Of a stretch of DNA of 64,000 nucleotides, positions 35,384 to 43,890 are shown one piece after another. Each line of letters begins with the position of its first letter. The first letter of the stretch is position 1. Below the pieces are notes generated by a model. That model worked only from the letters and a program-made list of their open reading frames with translations. It searched no databases and was not told where the DNA came from. The DNA comes from Kribbella pratensis (GTDB taxonomy: Bacteria; Actinomycetota; Actinomycetes; Propionibacteriales; Kribbellaceae). The position numbers and the translations under genes were made by a program. Location of the stretch: contig NZ_SODP01000001.1 of NCBI RefSeq assembly GCF_004365355.1, positions 2,735,473 to 2,799,472 on the forward strand, given 5' to 3'.

Positions 35384-35436
35384 GAACAAGTAATTCCTTG
35401 TTCAGACTCACCAGTTCTTGTTCAAGCCCACCAGTT
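35384..35436. repeat. 20-bp tandem repeat with an adjoining inverted repeat
   Basis: CTTGTTCAGACTCACCAGTT (35397-35416) is followed head to tail by a copy at 35417-35436 with 17/20 identity. GAACAAG-N6-CTTGTTC (35384-35403) overlaps the first unit, and a GC-rich hairpin precedes it (CCCGAC/GTCGGG near 35360-35376). The stretch lies between two convergent genes and may serve as a terminator. Confidence 0.5.
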
Positions 35437-35466
35437 GCTGATGCAAACCACAGACCTGTCCACCCG

Positions 35467-35925
35467 TCAGGGGGTGATCCAGCCGGTGAGGATCGTGGTG
35501 CCGGACGTGGTCGTGCATACCAAACGGTATGGTACGTTCGGCGGCGGGTGGAGGACGAAGAAGCCGAGGTCGTCGATGTCGGTGGTGGCCAGCTTGCCGG
35601 TCTCGCCGCGGGCGCTGACCACTCCGGCCTCTGGCGGATCCAGCTGACCGAGGACGGCGTCGGGTGTCAGTTCGAGCTCGACCGTCCAGCCGTCGGAGGC
35701 GAACGTGAGCGACCGCAGAATCGCGCTCTCGGACCGGATCGCCAGCGCGTCCAGTGAATCCCAGGCCGAGTCGTAGGTGAGAGCTGCCAGTTCGGCGTCG
35801 ATGGTCCGCCACGCGAACGCCGCCTTACCCGCGTCGACGAACGCGGTCGGCACCTCGTCGGAAGACGCCAGCGCGTCCCGCAAGGCATCGATCAACTTCT
35901 CGTCGTCGTTCCAGTCCGGATTCAT
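35467..35925 (-). CDS. Conserved protein of the CHAT/sigma module (function unknown)
   Basis: 152 aa soluble protein with a helical N-terminal part (F-V-D-A-G-K-A-A-F-A-W-R-T-I-D-A-E-L-A-A-L) and a beta-rich C-terminal part. I recognise the A-G-K-A-A-F-x-W-R-T motif as common in actinobacterial proteins encoded next to sigma factors, but no function is known to me. GTG 35937 overlaps the sigma stop; ATG 35925 (or GTG 35928) fits the GAGGGGG Shine-Dalgarno better. Last gene of the operon CHAT - sigma - this protein. A role as sigma partner or protease substrate is only a guess. Confidence 0.6.
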   Translation of the reverse strand: MNPDWNDDEKLIDALRDALASSDEVPTAFVDAGKAAFAWRTIDAELAALTYDSAWDSLDALAIRSESAILRSLTFASDGWTVELELTPDAVLGQLDPPEAGVVSARGETGKLATTDIDDLGFFVLHPPPNVPYRLVCTTTSGTTILTGWITP

Positions 35926-35933
35926 CACGGTTC

Positions 35934-36527
35934 TCACCCCCTCGTCCCTTGATCGAAACCATCAGGTCCGTCCGCCGCCAGCAACGCCAGCGCCGGCGTC
36001 TGCCGCAGCTTGGTCAGACAGCGCGCCCGGTTCGGCCCGATGCTGCCGATCGGCACCTGCAATCGCCGGCTGATCTCGTCGTACGGCGGTGGCGGATCCT
36101 GGATCAGCAACGCCAGCAAGAGCTGGCACCGACGCGACAATTCGGCGAACGCGGTACGCAGGATCGTCCGGCGTTCGTGCCGCAGCACTTCTTCTTCGGC
36201 GATCGCCTGCTCGGGTACGTCGGGCGACTCCGCCAGGTCGACCGGCTCGACCCGGCTGGTCGACCGGATCAGCCGAAAGCACTCCCGCTGCGTGGTCGTC
36301 GCGATCCAGCCCGGCAACGCGGCCGGCTCGCGCAGGCCGGGCAGATGCTCGACCAACCGCAACCAGACGCTCTGCCCGACATCGTCGATATCAGGCGGCG
36401 CCAGCCGATACCGCCGGCACACCGAGAAGACCAGTGGCGCGTATCGCTCCACCAGTTCGTCCCAGGCATTCTTCTCGCCGTCCCTGGCCCGGGTGACCAG
36501 GTCGACGACTGTCGGGTCGTCCCGCAT
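35934..36527 (-). CDS. Sigma-70 family RNA polymerase sigma factor (ECF-like) of the CHAT module
   Basis: 197 aa. Region 2 (Y-A-P-L-V-F-S-V-C-R-R-Y-R-L, D-D-V-G-Q-S-V-W-L-R-L-V-E-H-L) and region 4 (L-S-R-R-C-Q-L-L-L-A-L-L-I ... Y-D-E-I-S-R-R-L-Q-V-P-I-G-S-I-G-P-N-R-A-R-C) are both present; no extra domain, no anti-sigma gene beside it. ATG 36527 follows GAGAGGGGGCGGC. A 72-bp gap behind the CHAT gene contains the palindrome GGTCCGGACC (36570-36579), so it may have its own promoter as well. Confidence 0.82.
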   Translation of the reverse strand: MRDDPTVVDLVTRARDGEKNAWDELVERYAPLVFSVCRRYRLAPPDIDDVGQSVWLRLVEHLPGLREPAALPGWIATTTQRECFRLIRSTSRVEPVDLAESPDVPEQAIAEEEVLRHERRTILRTAFAELSRRCQLLLALLIQDPPPPYDEISRRLQVPIGSIGPNRARCLTKLRQTPALALLAADGPDGFDQGTRG

Positions 36528-36599
36528 GCCGCCCCCTCTCGCACCGGACCGCTTCACTAGTACAGAGTCGGTCCGGACCACTACTGATACATCCGGTCG

Positions 36600-39221
36600 C
36601 TAGGCGCCGAGCGCGACAAAGGATCGCGCCGCGGCAATCGTGACCGGATCGCCACGGGCCTCGGTCCGTGCGCCCGCGAAGGCGGTCGCCAGCGACTGAC
36701 CGGCCCGCAGGTTGTCGTGCAACGCGAGCATCAACGGCGCGGTCGCCGGATCGTTCACCGGTACGACGCTCGCCAGGATCCCCGCCGCGCCCAACGGAAT
36801 CAGACTGCTGCTCAACCCCAACAGCTCGTCCGCACCGACCGGCTTCGCCAGCCCGGAGTCGCAACTCGACAACACCATCCGGTACGGCGCTCTGCGCAGC
36901 CGCTCGAAGTCGTACACGGTCAGCGGGCCGTCGTCGAGCCGCAACGACGAGAACAGCGGGCTGTCCGCGCGGAATGTCCCGTGTGCCGCGATGTGCGCGA
37001 TCCATGCGCCGTCGAGCTCCCGCAGTACCTTCTCCGCGGTCGCATCGCCGTCGGCGAGCACGGTCGCGTCCGGGTACTTCTCGGCCAATCGCATGACCTC
37101 CGCCCGTCCTGCTGACAAGCCCGGCCCGAGCACCAGCACGACCCGCCGGTCAGCCGGTGGTCGCAACCGCCGCGCCCGCAGCCAGGTAGCCGCCGACGGC
37201 ACCACGTTCACCGGCCGCTCGGCCAACGTTGGCACCAGTCCCCAAGGCAACGCCTGCAACCGACTCGGCGGCACCATCACCACCGCCCTGTCCCCTAACA
37301 ACTCCTGCGCACTCCCCAGAATCGCATCCCCGAGCCGCTGCCCCAGCACCTCGAGCGAAGGCCCCCGATACTCCCGCCCCCGCGCACCACCCGCCGTGCC
37401 GCGGGCATGGGCGAGCCAGCGTAAGCGGAAACGAGAGCGCTCGACCTCAACGGCGGCAGCGGCCAGCGGCCCGACCTCGTGCCGGGTGATGCGTCCGTCC
37501 CGGACCACCACCGCATGCAGGACACCGTCGACCTCGATCAACTCGACGAGCACGGTCTCGCCCAGCGCATCAACCAACGTATCGACGTCGAACCGCGACG
37601 CCATACCACCCAACGCCCCACCCTGCGCTCGCAACGCCCGATCCCGAACGGCCTTCTCCAGCCGTCGGCGTTCCTTCTCCGACGAATGATCAGGGGACGC
37701 ATCCAACCGCCGTACGACGTCTCGCAAAGCAGCAAGGTCAGCGCCCAACTGCTCGTCATCCGACGGCCTGACCGGCGGCACTCCCAACGCCGTCGCCCGC
37801 CACCGCTCGCCCCAGACCAGCAACCGCCGCGGATCATCCCGCCGCAACGCGTCCCGCAACGCCAACTGCGCCAACTCAGCGCCCTGACCAGTCGCCAACG
37901 CGCGCAACTCGGTCGCGCCCATCGTCAGCCGATGCTCGTCCAACGCGTCGAGCCCGCGACCACACGCCGACAACATCCCGCGCACATCGTCCCGAGCCTC
38001 AGCCCGCAACGCCTTCCCCAACCACGCAGCGCTCCGAGCCATCGGCGGCGTGTCCTTGCTGTGCTGCCCGGCCAACTCCAGTTCACGATCCGTGGTCCGC
38101 GACCGACCATCGGCCAACGCTAGCCGACCCGCCAGCAGATGCGCCGCCGACGCCTCCGACGCACCCAACGCGTCCAGCCGCCGAGCCGTCGCAATCACCC
38201 GGCGCAACAACGGCGCACCCCGCTCACCGGCCTGATAGCGAGCCTCCAACTGCACCATCGACGACCGCACCGACCACCACTCCCGGCGCTGCGCGGAGAA
38301 CAACCGACGCGCCCGATCCGCCCGGTCCTGCGCGGCCTGCGGATCGCCTGCCGCGAGCGCCGCCGTCGCTGCCGCGAACCACAGCTCACCCCGCTTGGTC
38401 GCCGTACCACCTTCTGCTTCCATCCGGGCGATCGCCTGATCCATCTCGGCCAGCGCCTCCGCGCTGAGCCCGGCGGCGAGCAGTACGCCGCAGCGGTCGA
38501 TCGCGAGGTCCGGCCAGACCACACCGACCGCGGCGAAGCGTCGTCCCGCTTCGTCGAGGTAGCGCAGCGCCGACGGCAGATCGCCGCGCGAGTACGCGAC
38601 CAATCCGCGATTCTGCCGCGCTTCGGCGTACTCGAACTCCTGCCCGGTTGCCGCGTACAACTTCTCGGCGACGGCGAAATCCGCATCCGCCCGCTTCGTG
38701 CCACCCAACGCGAGCTGGATGAAACCGCGATAGTTCCGCGACCGAGCCTCCCAGACCTGATCGCCCGAACGCCGCAACCGCTCGATCGCCAACCGCAGAT
38801 CGTTGAGCGCTTCACGATGCCGCCCGAGCACCAGCAGTACGTCGGCACGCCGTAGCAACACCCGGCCGGTCAGCGCACCGCGACTCAGCTCGACCGCACG
38901 ATCGAGCCGCGCCAAACCCTCGCGGCTCCGGCCTGCTCGACCGAGCGTTGCGCCCAATGTGGCAAGGACATCCGCTTCGCGCTCCGAACGTCCGGACTGC
39001 TCGGCGAGCCGCAGCGCGGTACGCAGTTCGCGGACCGCCGCCGGGATGTCGCCGAGCTGCCGCAGACTGATGCCCCAGGCCTGATGCGCGAACGAGGCCT
39101 CGATCGCGAGCGGATCACTCGCCAGCACCGTGCGCGCGGAAGCGATCGCGTCGTGCGGGCGTGACAATGCGAGCGGCAGCAGATTCTCCACCGCCTCGGC
39201 ACTCCCCCCGGGCGTCGACAT
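36600..39221 (-). CDS. TPR-like repeat protein with C-terminal CHAT (caspase-like) protease domain
   Basis: 873 aa. Residues ~20-450 are helical TPR-type repeats (e.g. A-L-R-Y-L-D-E-A-G-R-R-F), a coiled region follows (~500-540), and the C-terminal ~300 residues form a CHAT domain: catalytic His747 in H-I-A-A-H-G-T-F and Cys787 in V-L-S-S-C-D-S-G. CHAT proteases are caspase relatives; several act in bacterial abortive or effector systems, including Craspase (TPR-CHAT). No signal peptide. A -10 hexamer TATCAT ends exactly 6 nt before the ATG, so the mRNA is probably leaderless. Operon with a sigma factor and a small protein; divergent from a subtilisin-like protease. Confidence 0.85.
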   Translation of the reverse strand: MSTPGGSAEAVENLLPLALSRPHDAIASARTVLASDPLAIEASFAHQAWGISLRQLGDIPAAVRELRTALRLAEQSGRSEREADVLATLGATLGRAGRSREGLARLDRAVELSRGALTGRVLLRRADVLLVLGRHREALNDLRLAIERLRRSGDQVWEARSRNYRGFIQLALGGTKRADADFAVAEKLYAATGQEFEYAEARQNRGLVAYSRGDLPSALRYLDEAGRRFAAVGVVWPDLAIDRCGVLLAAGLSAEALAEMDQAIARMEAEGGTATKRGELWFAAATAALAAGDPQAAQDRADRARRLFSAQRREWWSVRSSMVQLEARYQAGERGAPLLRRVIATARRLDALGASEASAAHLLAGRLALADGRSRTTDRELELAGQHSKDTPPMARSAAWLGKALRAEARDDVRGMLSACGRGLDALDEHRLTMGATELRALATGQGAELAQLALRDALRRDDPRRLLVWGERWRATALGVPPVRPSDDEQLGADLAALRDVVRRLDASPDHSSEKERRRLEKAVRDRALRAQGGALGGMASRFDVDTLVDALGETVLVELIEVDGVLHAVVVRDGRITRHEVGPLAAAAVEVERSRFRLRWLAHARGTAGGARGREYRGPSLEVLGQRLGDAILGSAQELLGDRAVVMVPPSRLQALPWGLVPTLAERPVNVVPSAATWLRARRLRPPADRRVVLVLGPGLSAGRAEVMRLAEKYPDATVLADGDATAEKVLRELDGAWIAHIAAHGTFRADSPLFSSLRLDDGPLTVYDFERLRRAPYRMVLSSCDSGLAKPVGADELLGLSSSLIPLGAAGILASVVPVNDPATAPLMLALHDNLRAGQSLATAFAGARTEARGDPVTIAAARSFVALGA

Positions 39222-39227
39222 TCTGGA

Positions 39228-39256
39228 ATGATAACGGCGCCGCGCTGATCAAGCGC
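39228..39256. promoter_or_regulatory. Divergent promoter region of the CHAT and S8 protease genes
   Basis: Minus-strand TATCAT (39233-39228) lies 6 nt before the CHAT start (leaderless geometry). The inverted repeat GCGCT-GATCA-AGCGC (39242-39256) sits midway in the 63-bp gap and covers the -35 area of the CHAT gene; TGTATT/TATTCA (39257-39264) could be the -10 of the S8 gene. A shared operator would co-control both proteases. Confidence 0.5.
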
Positions 39257-39284
39257 TGTATTCATCGAGGGGGGAAGGAAGGAA

Positions 39285-40553
39285 ATGGCGGATCAAACGG
39301 GCGACCGGAAATACATCGCTCAGATCGAACTGATTCTGGCCGCGTTCGAACGCGAGGTCGAGGTCTATCCCGAGGATTGGGAGAAGCGCCCCGAAGGCGT
39401 CGACTATCTATACCGCACGGGGGTCGTCCTGGTCCGGGACGAGGATCTCACCCGCGTGATCGAGCTCTTCCAGGGCGGACGCCCGGCCGAGGGCGGCATC
39501 GGCGGCGTGACCCGGTTGCTGCTGCCGGAGAAGGTTCCGGGCGACGCGCCGGAGGACCGCTCCGTCACCCAGCGATTCCTGAAGTACGCCGACCTGCGGC
39601 TCGGGCGCGGCGTGGTCACGCCCGAGCACTTGTTCTATGTGACGCCCAGCGTCAGCCCGTGTCCGGCGACCGAGCCGGAGGAGGTGCCACCCGGGATCCC
39701 GCCGGACCCGGTGCTGCCGACACCGTTCCTGTCCGCGGGCGCCGCGGACGGTCGCGGCGTGAAGGTCGTCGTACTCGACGTGGGCTGGTCGGACGCGCCG
39801 GCGGCGTACTGGCTGAACGGTGTGACCGGTGACCCGGAGAACGCTTTCGACGGTTCGGGTCGGATCCGGCCGTACGCCGGGCACGGCACCTTCATCGCCG
39901 GCGTCATGCGAGCCATCGCCCGCAACGTCGAGATCGTGGTGAAGAGCTACTTCACCTCGGCCGGCGCGATGTGGGAGTTCGACCTCGCCGCGGCGCTGGA
40001 CGAAGTACTCGATCTCGCGCCCGACATCATCAGCCTGTCCGCGGGCACCCGGACACGGTTCGATCTGCCGGCGCTCGGTCTGGACGTGTTCATCAAGACC
40101 CGGCTGAACCGCGTCAACGGCCTCACGCTGGTCGCCGCGGCCGGCAACGAGTCGAGCCGGGACTACTTCTGGCCGGCGGCGTTCCCGGAGACCGTCGGCG
40201 TCGGAGCGCTCGCGGAGAACGGCCGGGACCGGGCGTCGTTCAGCAACTTCGGCGGCTGGGTCGACGTCTACGCACCGGGCGAGAATCTGGTCAACGCGTT
40301 CCTCACCGGCGACTACGAGTGCACCGAGCCGCCGAACGCCGGCCAGTTGCGCTCGTTCGCCGGCATGGCGCGCTGGAGCGGTACGTCGTTCGCGACGCCG
40401 CTCGTGGCGGGCCTGATCGCCGGGCGGATGTCACTCACCGGCGAGAACGCCAAGCAGGCGGCCGACGCATTGCTCGCCTTCGCGCTGACCCAGCCGGAGC
40501 CGGGTGTCGGTCCGGTACTGCGGGCCGGCGACGCGATCACGTCGGTCAGCTGA
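39285..40553 (+). CDS. Cytoplasmic S8 (subtilisin-like) serine protease of the CHAT module
   Basis: 422 aa. An N-terminal ~140-residue domain without signal peptide precedes the subtilase domain with the complete triad: Asp in V-V-V-L-D-V-G-W (about 165), His in G-H-G-T-F-I-A-G (about 205) and Ser in S-G-T-S-F-A-T-P (about 367), plus the oxyanion Asn in A-A-A-G-N-E-S. Absence of an export signal makes it an intracellular protease. ATG 39285 has an AGGAAGGAA Shine-Dalgarno. Divergent from the CHAT operon by 63 bp. The N-terminal domain may be a recognition or inhibitory propeptide-like module; I do not recognise it. Confidence 0.83.
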   Translation: MADQTGDRKYIAQIELILAAFEREVEVYPEDWEKRPEGVDYLYRTGVVLVRDEDLTRVIELFQGGRPAEGGIGGVTRLLLPEKVPGDAPEDRSVTQRFLKYADLRLGRGVVTPEHLFYVTPSVSPCPATEPEEVPPGIPPDPVLPTPFLSAGAADGRGVKVVVLDVGWSDAPAAYWLNGVTGDPENAFDGSGRIRPYAGHGTFIAGVMRAIARNVEIVVKSYFTSAGAMWEFDLAAALDEVLDLAPDIISLSAGTRTRFDLPALGLDVFIKTRLNRVNGLTLVAAAGNESSRDYFWPAAFPETVGVGALAENGRDRASFSNFGGWVDVYAPGENLVNAFLTGDYECTEPPNAGQLRSFAGMARWSGTSFATPLVAGLIAGRMSLTGENAKQAADALLAFALTQPEPGVGPVLRAGDAITSVS

Positions 40554-40562
40554 CGTGACGCA

Positions 40563-40617
40563 CTGAGGCGGTGCGGGACTCACCGGCCTGACCGCCGGTC
40601 CTCCCGCACCACCTCAG
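40563..40617. terminator. Bidirectional terminator with nested hairpin
   Basis: CTGAGG-x-GGTGCGGGA pairs with TCCCGCACC-x-CCTCAG (15 of 16 pairs), and the loop itself holds ACCGGC/GCCGGT. It follows the S8 protease stop by 10 bp and lies downstream of the convergent lipoprotein gene. Confidence 0.7.
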
Positions 40618-40747
40618 CCTCCCCCTCTGCGCGCCCTCGCGTTGTCCTCCCCCCTGCAACAACTTGAGGACATCCCCCCATTTGTGCGGAGTCACCCTCG
40701 GTGCCAGTTGATACACCCGGTCACCAGGAAAGTTTCCTACGGGCCGG

Positions 40748-41140
40748 CTAGCGCGGATGCTCACAGAGGAACGGCGCCCGGTTGGCGCCGGAGTGGTAGT
40801 TGTACTGCGTACCGTCGACCTCGAGGATGATCCGCGCACCCGGCACCAGCGCCTGGGTGTACATCATCCCCGGCTCCGGACAGCCGAGACTGCCGTCCGA
40901 CCAGGTGACCTCCTCCGAACTCACCAGCGTCACCCGTGCCGCATCGACACTGAGCCGCTTGGCGAGGTCGGCCTTGGCCTGCTCGACGGGTCCGCCCGGC
41001 GGAGTACTGCTGCTCGTGGGGCTTGGTGTCATCGAAGGAGTCCCTCCCGTGCCGGTGCCGTTTCCGGTGTCAGTTCCGGTGTTATTGCCGCAAGCAACCA
41101 AAAGGCAGGCTGTCGCGAGTACGACGCTCACTGTCCGCAT
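40748..41140 (-). CDS. Small lipoprotein
   Basis: 130 aa. Lipoprotein signal with lipobox L-V-A-C near residue 18, then a Thr/Ser/Pro/Gly-rich linker and a conserved C-terminal domain (D-L-A-K-R-L-S-V-D, V-T-W-S-D-G-S-L-G-C-P-E-P-G-M-M-Y-T-Q, Y-N-Y-H-S-G) with two Cys that may form a disulfide. The domain is widespread in actinobacterial and cyanobacterial exported proteins; its function is unknown to me. ATG 41140 sits 8 nt after GGGAGG. Confidence 0.7.
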   Translation of the reverse strand: MRTVSVVLATACLLVACGNNTGTDTGNGTGTGGTPSMTPSPTSSSTPPGGPVEQAKADLAKRLSVDAARVTLVSSEEVTWSDGSLGCPEPGMMYTQALVPGARIILEVDGTQYNYHSGANRAPFLCEHPR

Positions 41141-41304
41141 CACCATCACCTCCCACAGTAGACGGCGGAACACCTGTATTCGTTGCAGATGTATCGCACG
41201 AATGTTGTTCAGATTCCGTTTCCCACCTGTCAGCCGGCGACCTGAAGGATCGGGGGAACTCGGGAACCGCCCTTTCTGTCTACCGCACGGCCAAGGAGCA
41301 TTGC

Positions 41305-42753
41305 ATGTCTGTCGATCGTCGTTCCGTCCTCCGCGGAGCCGCCGTTGGTGCGGCCGGAGTCGGATTCACCGCTGTCGGCGCCGTACCGACGCTGGCCGAG
41401 GCCGCGCCGGCTTCGCGCAGCGGCCACACGCCGTTCCCGCAGCACCGGCCTTTCCCGCCGTTGCTCGACGACCCGAAGGGCCTGCTCGCGCTGCCGGCCG
41501 GGTTCAAGTACCGGGTCGTCACCCAGGCCGGTGAGACCAAGCTGACGAGCGGTCAGCCGACGCCGACGCTGCACGACGGCACCGCGGTCTTCGACGGCAG
41601 CCGGCACGGCACCTACACCCTGATCCAGAACCACGAGATCGGCGCCGACAACCCGCTCGGCGTACCGCCGATCGCGGGCACCGTGTACGACAGCGGTGTC
41701 GGTGCGGCCGGCGGCTGCACGGTCATCTCCGTCGACCGCGACGGCAAGAACCTCGGCGAATGGGTCGGCATCTCCGGCACGATCACCAACTGCGCCGGCG
41801 GCCCGACGCCGTGGGGCACCTGGATGACGTGCGAGGAGACCGAGAACAAGGCCAACGGCACCACCCGTCTGAAGGACCACGGCTACGTCTTCGAGGTCTG
41901 GGCCGACGGCAAGACCGTGCACCCGGTGCCGCTGAAGGCCCTCGGCCGCTACGCGCACGAGGCGCTCGCGATCGACGAGGACCGCACGCACATCTACCTG
42001 TCCGAGGACGCGTCCGGCCCCAACGGCACCTTCTACCGCTGGTCGGCGCCGCGCGGCTACCGGCTCAGCTCGCGCAGCTGGCAGGACCTGCAGAACAAGG
42101 ACTTCGGCACGCTCGAGGCGCTGGCGATCCTCGGTGACGACGGCAAGCCGATCCCGGACGTCGCGTACCTGACCTCGGCCCAACTGCTCCGCCCGTTCCG
42201 CACCACCTGGGTGCCGGTGCCGGACCGCGACGGCGCGACGACCTCGGTCCGCAAGCAGTTCACCGACGGCCAGATCACCCGCGGCAAGAAGTTCGAGGGT
42301 GTCTACGGCACCGAGCAGGGCGTGTACGTCGTGAACTCGTACGCCGAGTCCGGCACCGCCGACCTGCCCGCCGACGCCGTACCGCACGACGGCATGGTGT
42401 GGTTCTACAACTACGAGGCGAAGACCATCCAGCTGGTCACGTACTTCCCCGAGAACGCCGCCGCGAACAAGGGCCCCGAGGCGAAGTACGACGACCTGAA
42501 CTTCGACAGCCCGGACAACGTGACCGTGACGCCGTGGGGCTCGCTGATCCTGGCCGAGGACGGTCAGGCCAGCAGCCACGTGCTGAGCGCGACGCCGGGC
42601 GGACCGACGTACGCCATCGCCCGCAACATGCTGAACGACTCGGAGTTCACCGGCCCGACGTTCTCCGCGGACGGCAAGGTGCTGTTCGTCAACATCCAGA
42701 CGCCGGGGATCACGCTGGCCATCACCGGCCCGTGGCGCGATTACCTCGGCTGA
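41305..42753 (+). CDS. PhoX-family (DUF839) Tat-exported protein
   Basis: 482 aa. The N-terminal D-R-R-S-V-L-R-G is a twin-arginine signal, followed by a hydrophobic stretch and an A-x-A site. The body is a beta-propeller with the DUF839/PhoX motifs Q-N-H-E-I-G, G-G-P-T-P-W-G-T-W-M-T-C-E-E-T and P-D-N-V-T-V-T-P-W-G-S-L-I-L-A-E-D. True PhoX is a Ca/Fe alkaline phosphatase; whether this shorter member hydrolyses phosphate esters is not certain. ATG 41305 has AAGGAG. No clear Pho box upstream; GGAAC-N17-GTCT just upstream could be an ECF promoter. Confidence 0.8.
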   Translation: MSVDRRSVLRGAAVGAAGVGFTAVGAVPTLAEAAPASRSGHTPFPQHRPFPPLLDDPKGLLALPAGFKYRVVTQAGETKLTSGQPTPTLHDGTAVFDGSRHGTYTLIQNHEIGADNPLGVPPIAGTVYDSGVGAAGGCTVISVDRDGKNLGEWVGISGTITNCAGGPTPWGTWMTCEETENKANGTTRLKDHGYVFEVWADGKTVHPVPLKALGRYAHEALAIDEDRTHIYLSEDASGPNGTFYRWSAPRGYRLSSRSWQDLQNKDFGTLEALAILGDDGKPIPDVAYLTSAQLLRPFRTTWVPVPDRDGATTSVRKQFTDGQITRGKKFEGVYGTEQGVYVVNSYAESGTADLPADAVPHDGMVWFYNYEAKTIQLVTYFPENAAANKGPEAKYDDLNFDSPDNVTVTPWGSLILAEDGQASSHVLSATPGGPTYAIARNMLNDSEFTGPTFSADGKVLFVNIQTPGITLAITGPWRDYLG

Positions 42754-43820
42754 GCCCGAACCCCTGACAAGGCAGCGAGCAGGGTGAGCGAGCGTTCGTC
42801 CGGTCCGACGCGTACCTCGTTCATCAGGTAGGAGAAGGTGGTCTCGCGGCCCGGCCATGCGCCGTGCCGCGAGCCACCGGCCCCCGGGTGACCGAACGCG
42901 TCGGCCGGGCCGTCGCCGCTCTGCAACTCGAAGCCGGCACCGTAAACCATCGGGCTGCCCCACGTCGGCTCGATGCCACGCCGGATCTCCCGGCGACCGA
43001 GCTCGACGATCTCCGGCGACAGGACACCGTCTCCCAGGAGAGATGCGTAGAACTTCGCCATCCCTCGGGCTGTCGCGTAACCACCGACCGCCGCGAGCCC
43101 GGCGCTGCGATATTCCTCGCTGTTCCAGATCTTCTCCGAACCTGGAATCCACAGCGGATTGGGCCGGTTCAACTCCGACCATGGGCCATCGACGAGAACA
43201 CCTTCCGGAGCCACCATCGTCGCCGTTCGCCAGTGCAGTTCCTCGGGCAGGCCGATCCAGACCTCGAGCTCCAGCGGTACGGCGAACTCGTCCGCGAAGA
43301 ACCGCCCCACCGTGCGGCCGTCGACCCGTCGTACCAACTCGTCGAGAAGCCAGCCCCAGGTCACCGCGTGGTACATGAAGCCTGCGCGCGGATCGGAGGC
43401 CGGCGCCTGCGCGGCGAGGTGTGCTGCCATCACGTCGTGGTCGAGCAGGTCGGCGTACCCGGCCTCGACCCACGGCAGGCGGGCCTGGTGGGACAGCACC
43501 TCCGCGATCGTGATCCGATCCTTGCCCTCGGCACCGAACTCGGGCCAGTAGCGACTCAGCGGATCGTCCAGCGACAGCTGGCCACGCTGCACCAGCAGCA
43601 GGACGCACGCGCTGGTGAGGCCTTTGGTGCCGGAGAACATCAGGTGGATCGTGTCGCGATCCCACGCCCGGCCCGTCTCCGGGTCGGCAACACCACTCCA
43701 CAGGTCGACGACCAACTCGCCCCGGTGGTACGCCGCGAACGCCGCGCCGAGCTCACCGCGCTGCGTGAAGTTCCGGTCGAAGGCCTCGGCCACGTGCTCG
43801 AATCCCGCTGCTGTCCACAT
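42741..43820 (-). CDS. Serine beta-lactamase-fold hydrolase (class C / EstB-like)
   Basis: 359 aa. S-x-x-K motif F-S-G-T-K-G (Ser near residue 70), Y-x-N equivalent Y-H-A-V-T-W, and a late G-H-P-G-A-G-G-S motif replacing KTG, as in carboxylesterase EstB and related proteins. Probably an esterase and not an antibiotic resistance enzyme. No signal peptide. ATG 43820 is preferred to 43847 because an operator-like sequence lies between. Divergent from a TetR regulator that likely controls it; overlaps PhoX-like gene end by 13 bp. Confidence 0.82.
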   Translation of the reverse strand: MWTAAGFEHVAEAFDRNFTQRGELGAAFAAYHRGELVVDLWSGVADPETGRAWDRDTIHLMFSGTKGLTSACVLLLVQRGQLSLDDPLSRYWPEFGAEGKDRITIAEVLSHQARLPWVEAGYADLLDHDVMAAHLAAQAPASDPRAGFMYHAVTWGWLLDELVRRVDGRTVGRFFADEFAVPLELEVWIGLPEELHWRTATMVAPEGVLVDGPWSELNRPNPLWIPGSEKIWNSEEYRSAGLAAVGGYATARGMAKFYASLLGDGVLSPEIVELGRREIRRGIEPTWGSPMVYGAGFELQSGDGPADAFGHPGAGGSRHGAWPGRETTFSYLMNEVRVGPDERSLTLLAALSGVRAQPR

Positions 43821-43826
43821 GAGCTT

Positions 43827-43848
43827 GATAGTACCGATCGTTCTCATC
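43827..43848. promoter_or_regulatory. Imperfect TetR-type operator
   Basis: GAT-N16-ATC with a CGATCG centre, 7 of 11 complementary pairs, and similarity to the common AGTACC-GATC-type TetR sites. It lies between the esterase start and the TetR gene. Confidence 0.3.
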
Positions 43849-43890
43849 TTGGTCCAGCTCGGTAGGCTGGGGTGCGGAGGTGGTTGGACG

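Noticed and set aside
36570..36579. Palindrome GGTCCGGACC as a definite sigma-factor operator
   Set aside because: Ten-base GC palindromes are frequent by chance in this genome; kept only as a remark.
41141..41304. Pho box upstream of the PhoX-like gene
   Set aside because: No pair of GTTCACC-like direct repeats could be found.
42741..43820. Antibiotic resistance beta-lactamase
   Set aside because: No signal peptide, no KTG triad (G-H-P-G instead) and EstB-like features point to an esterase.
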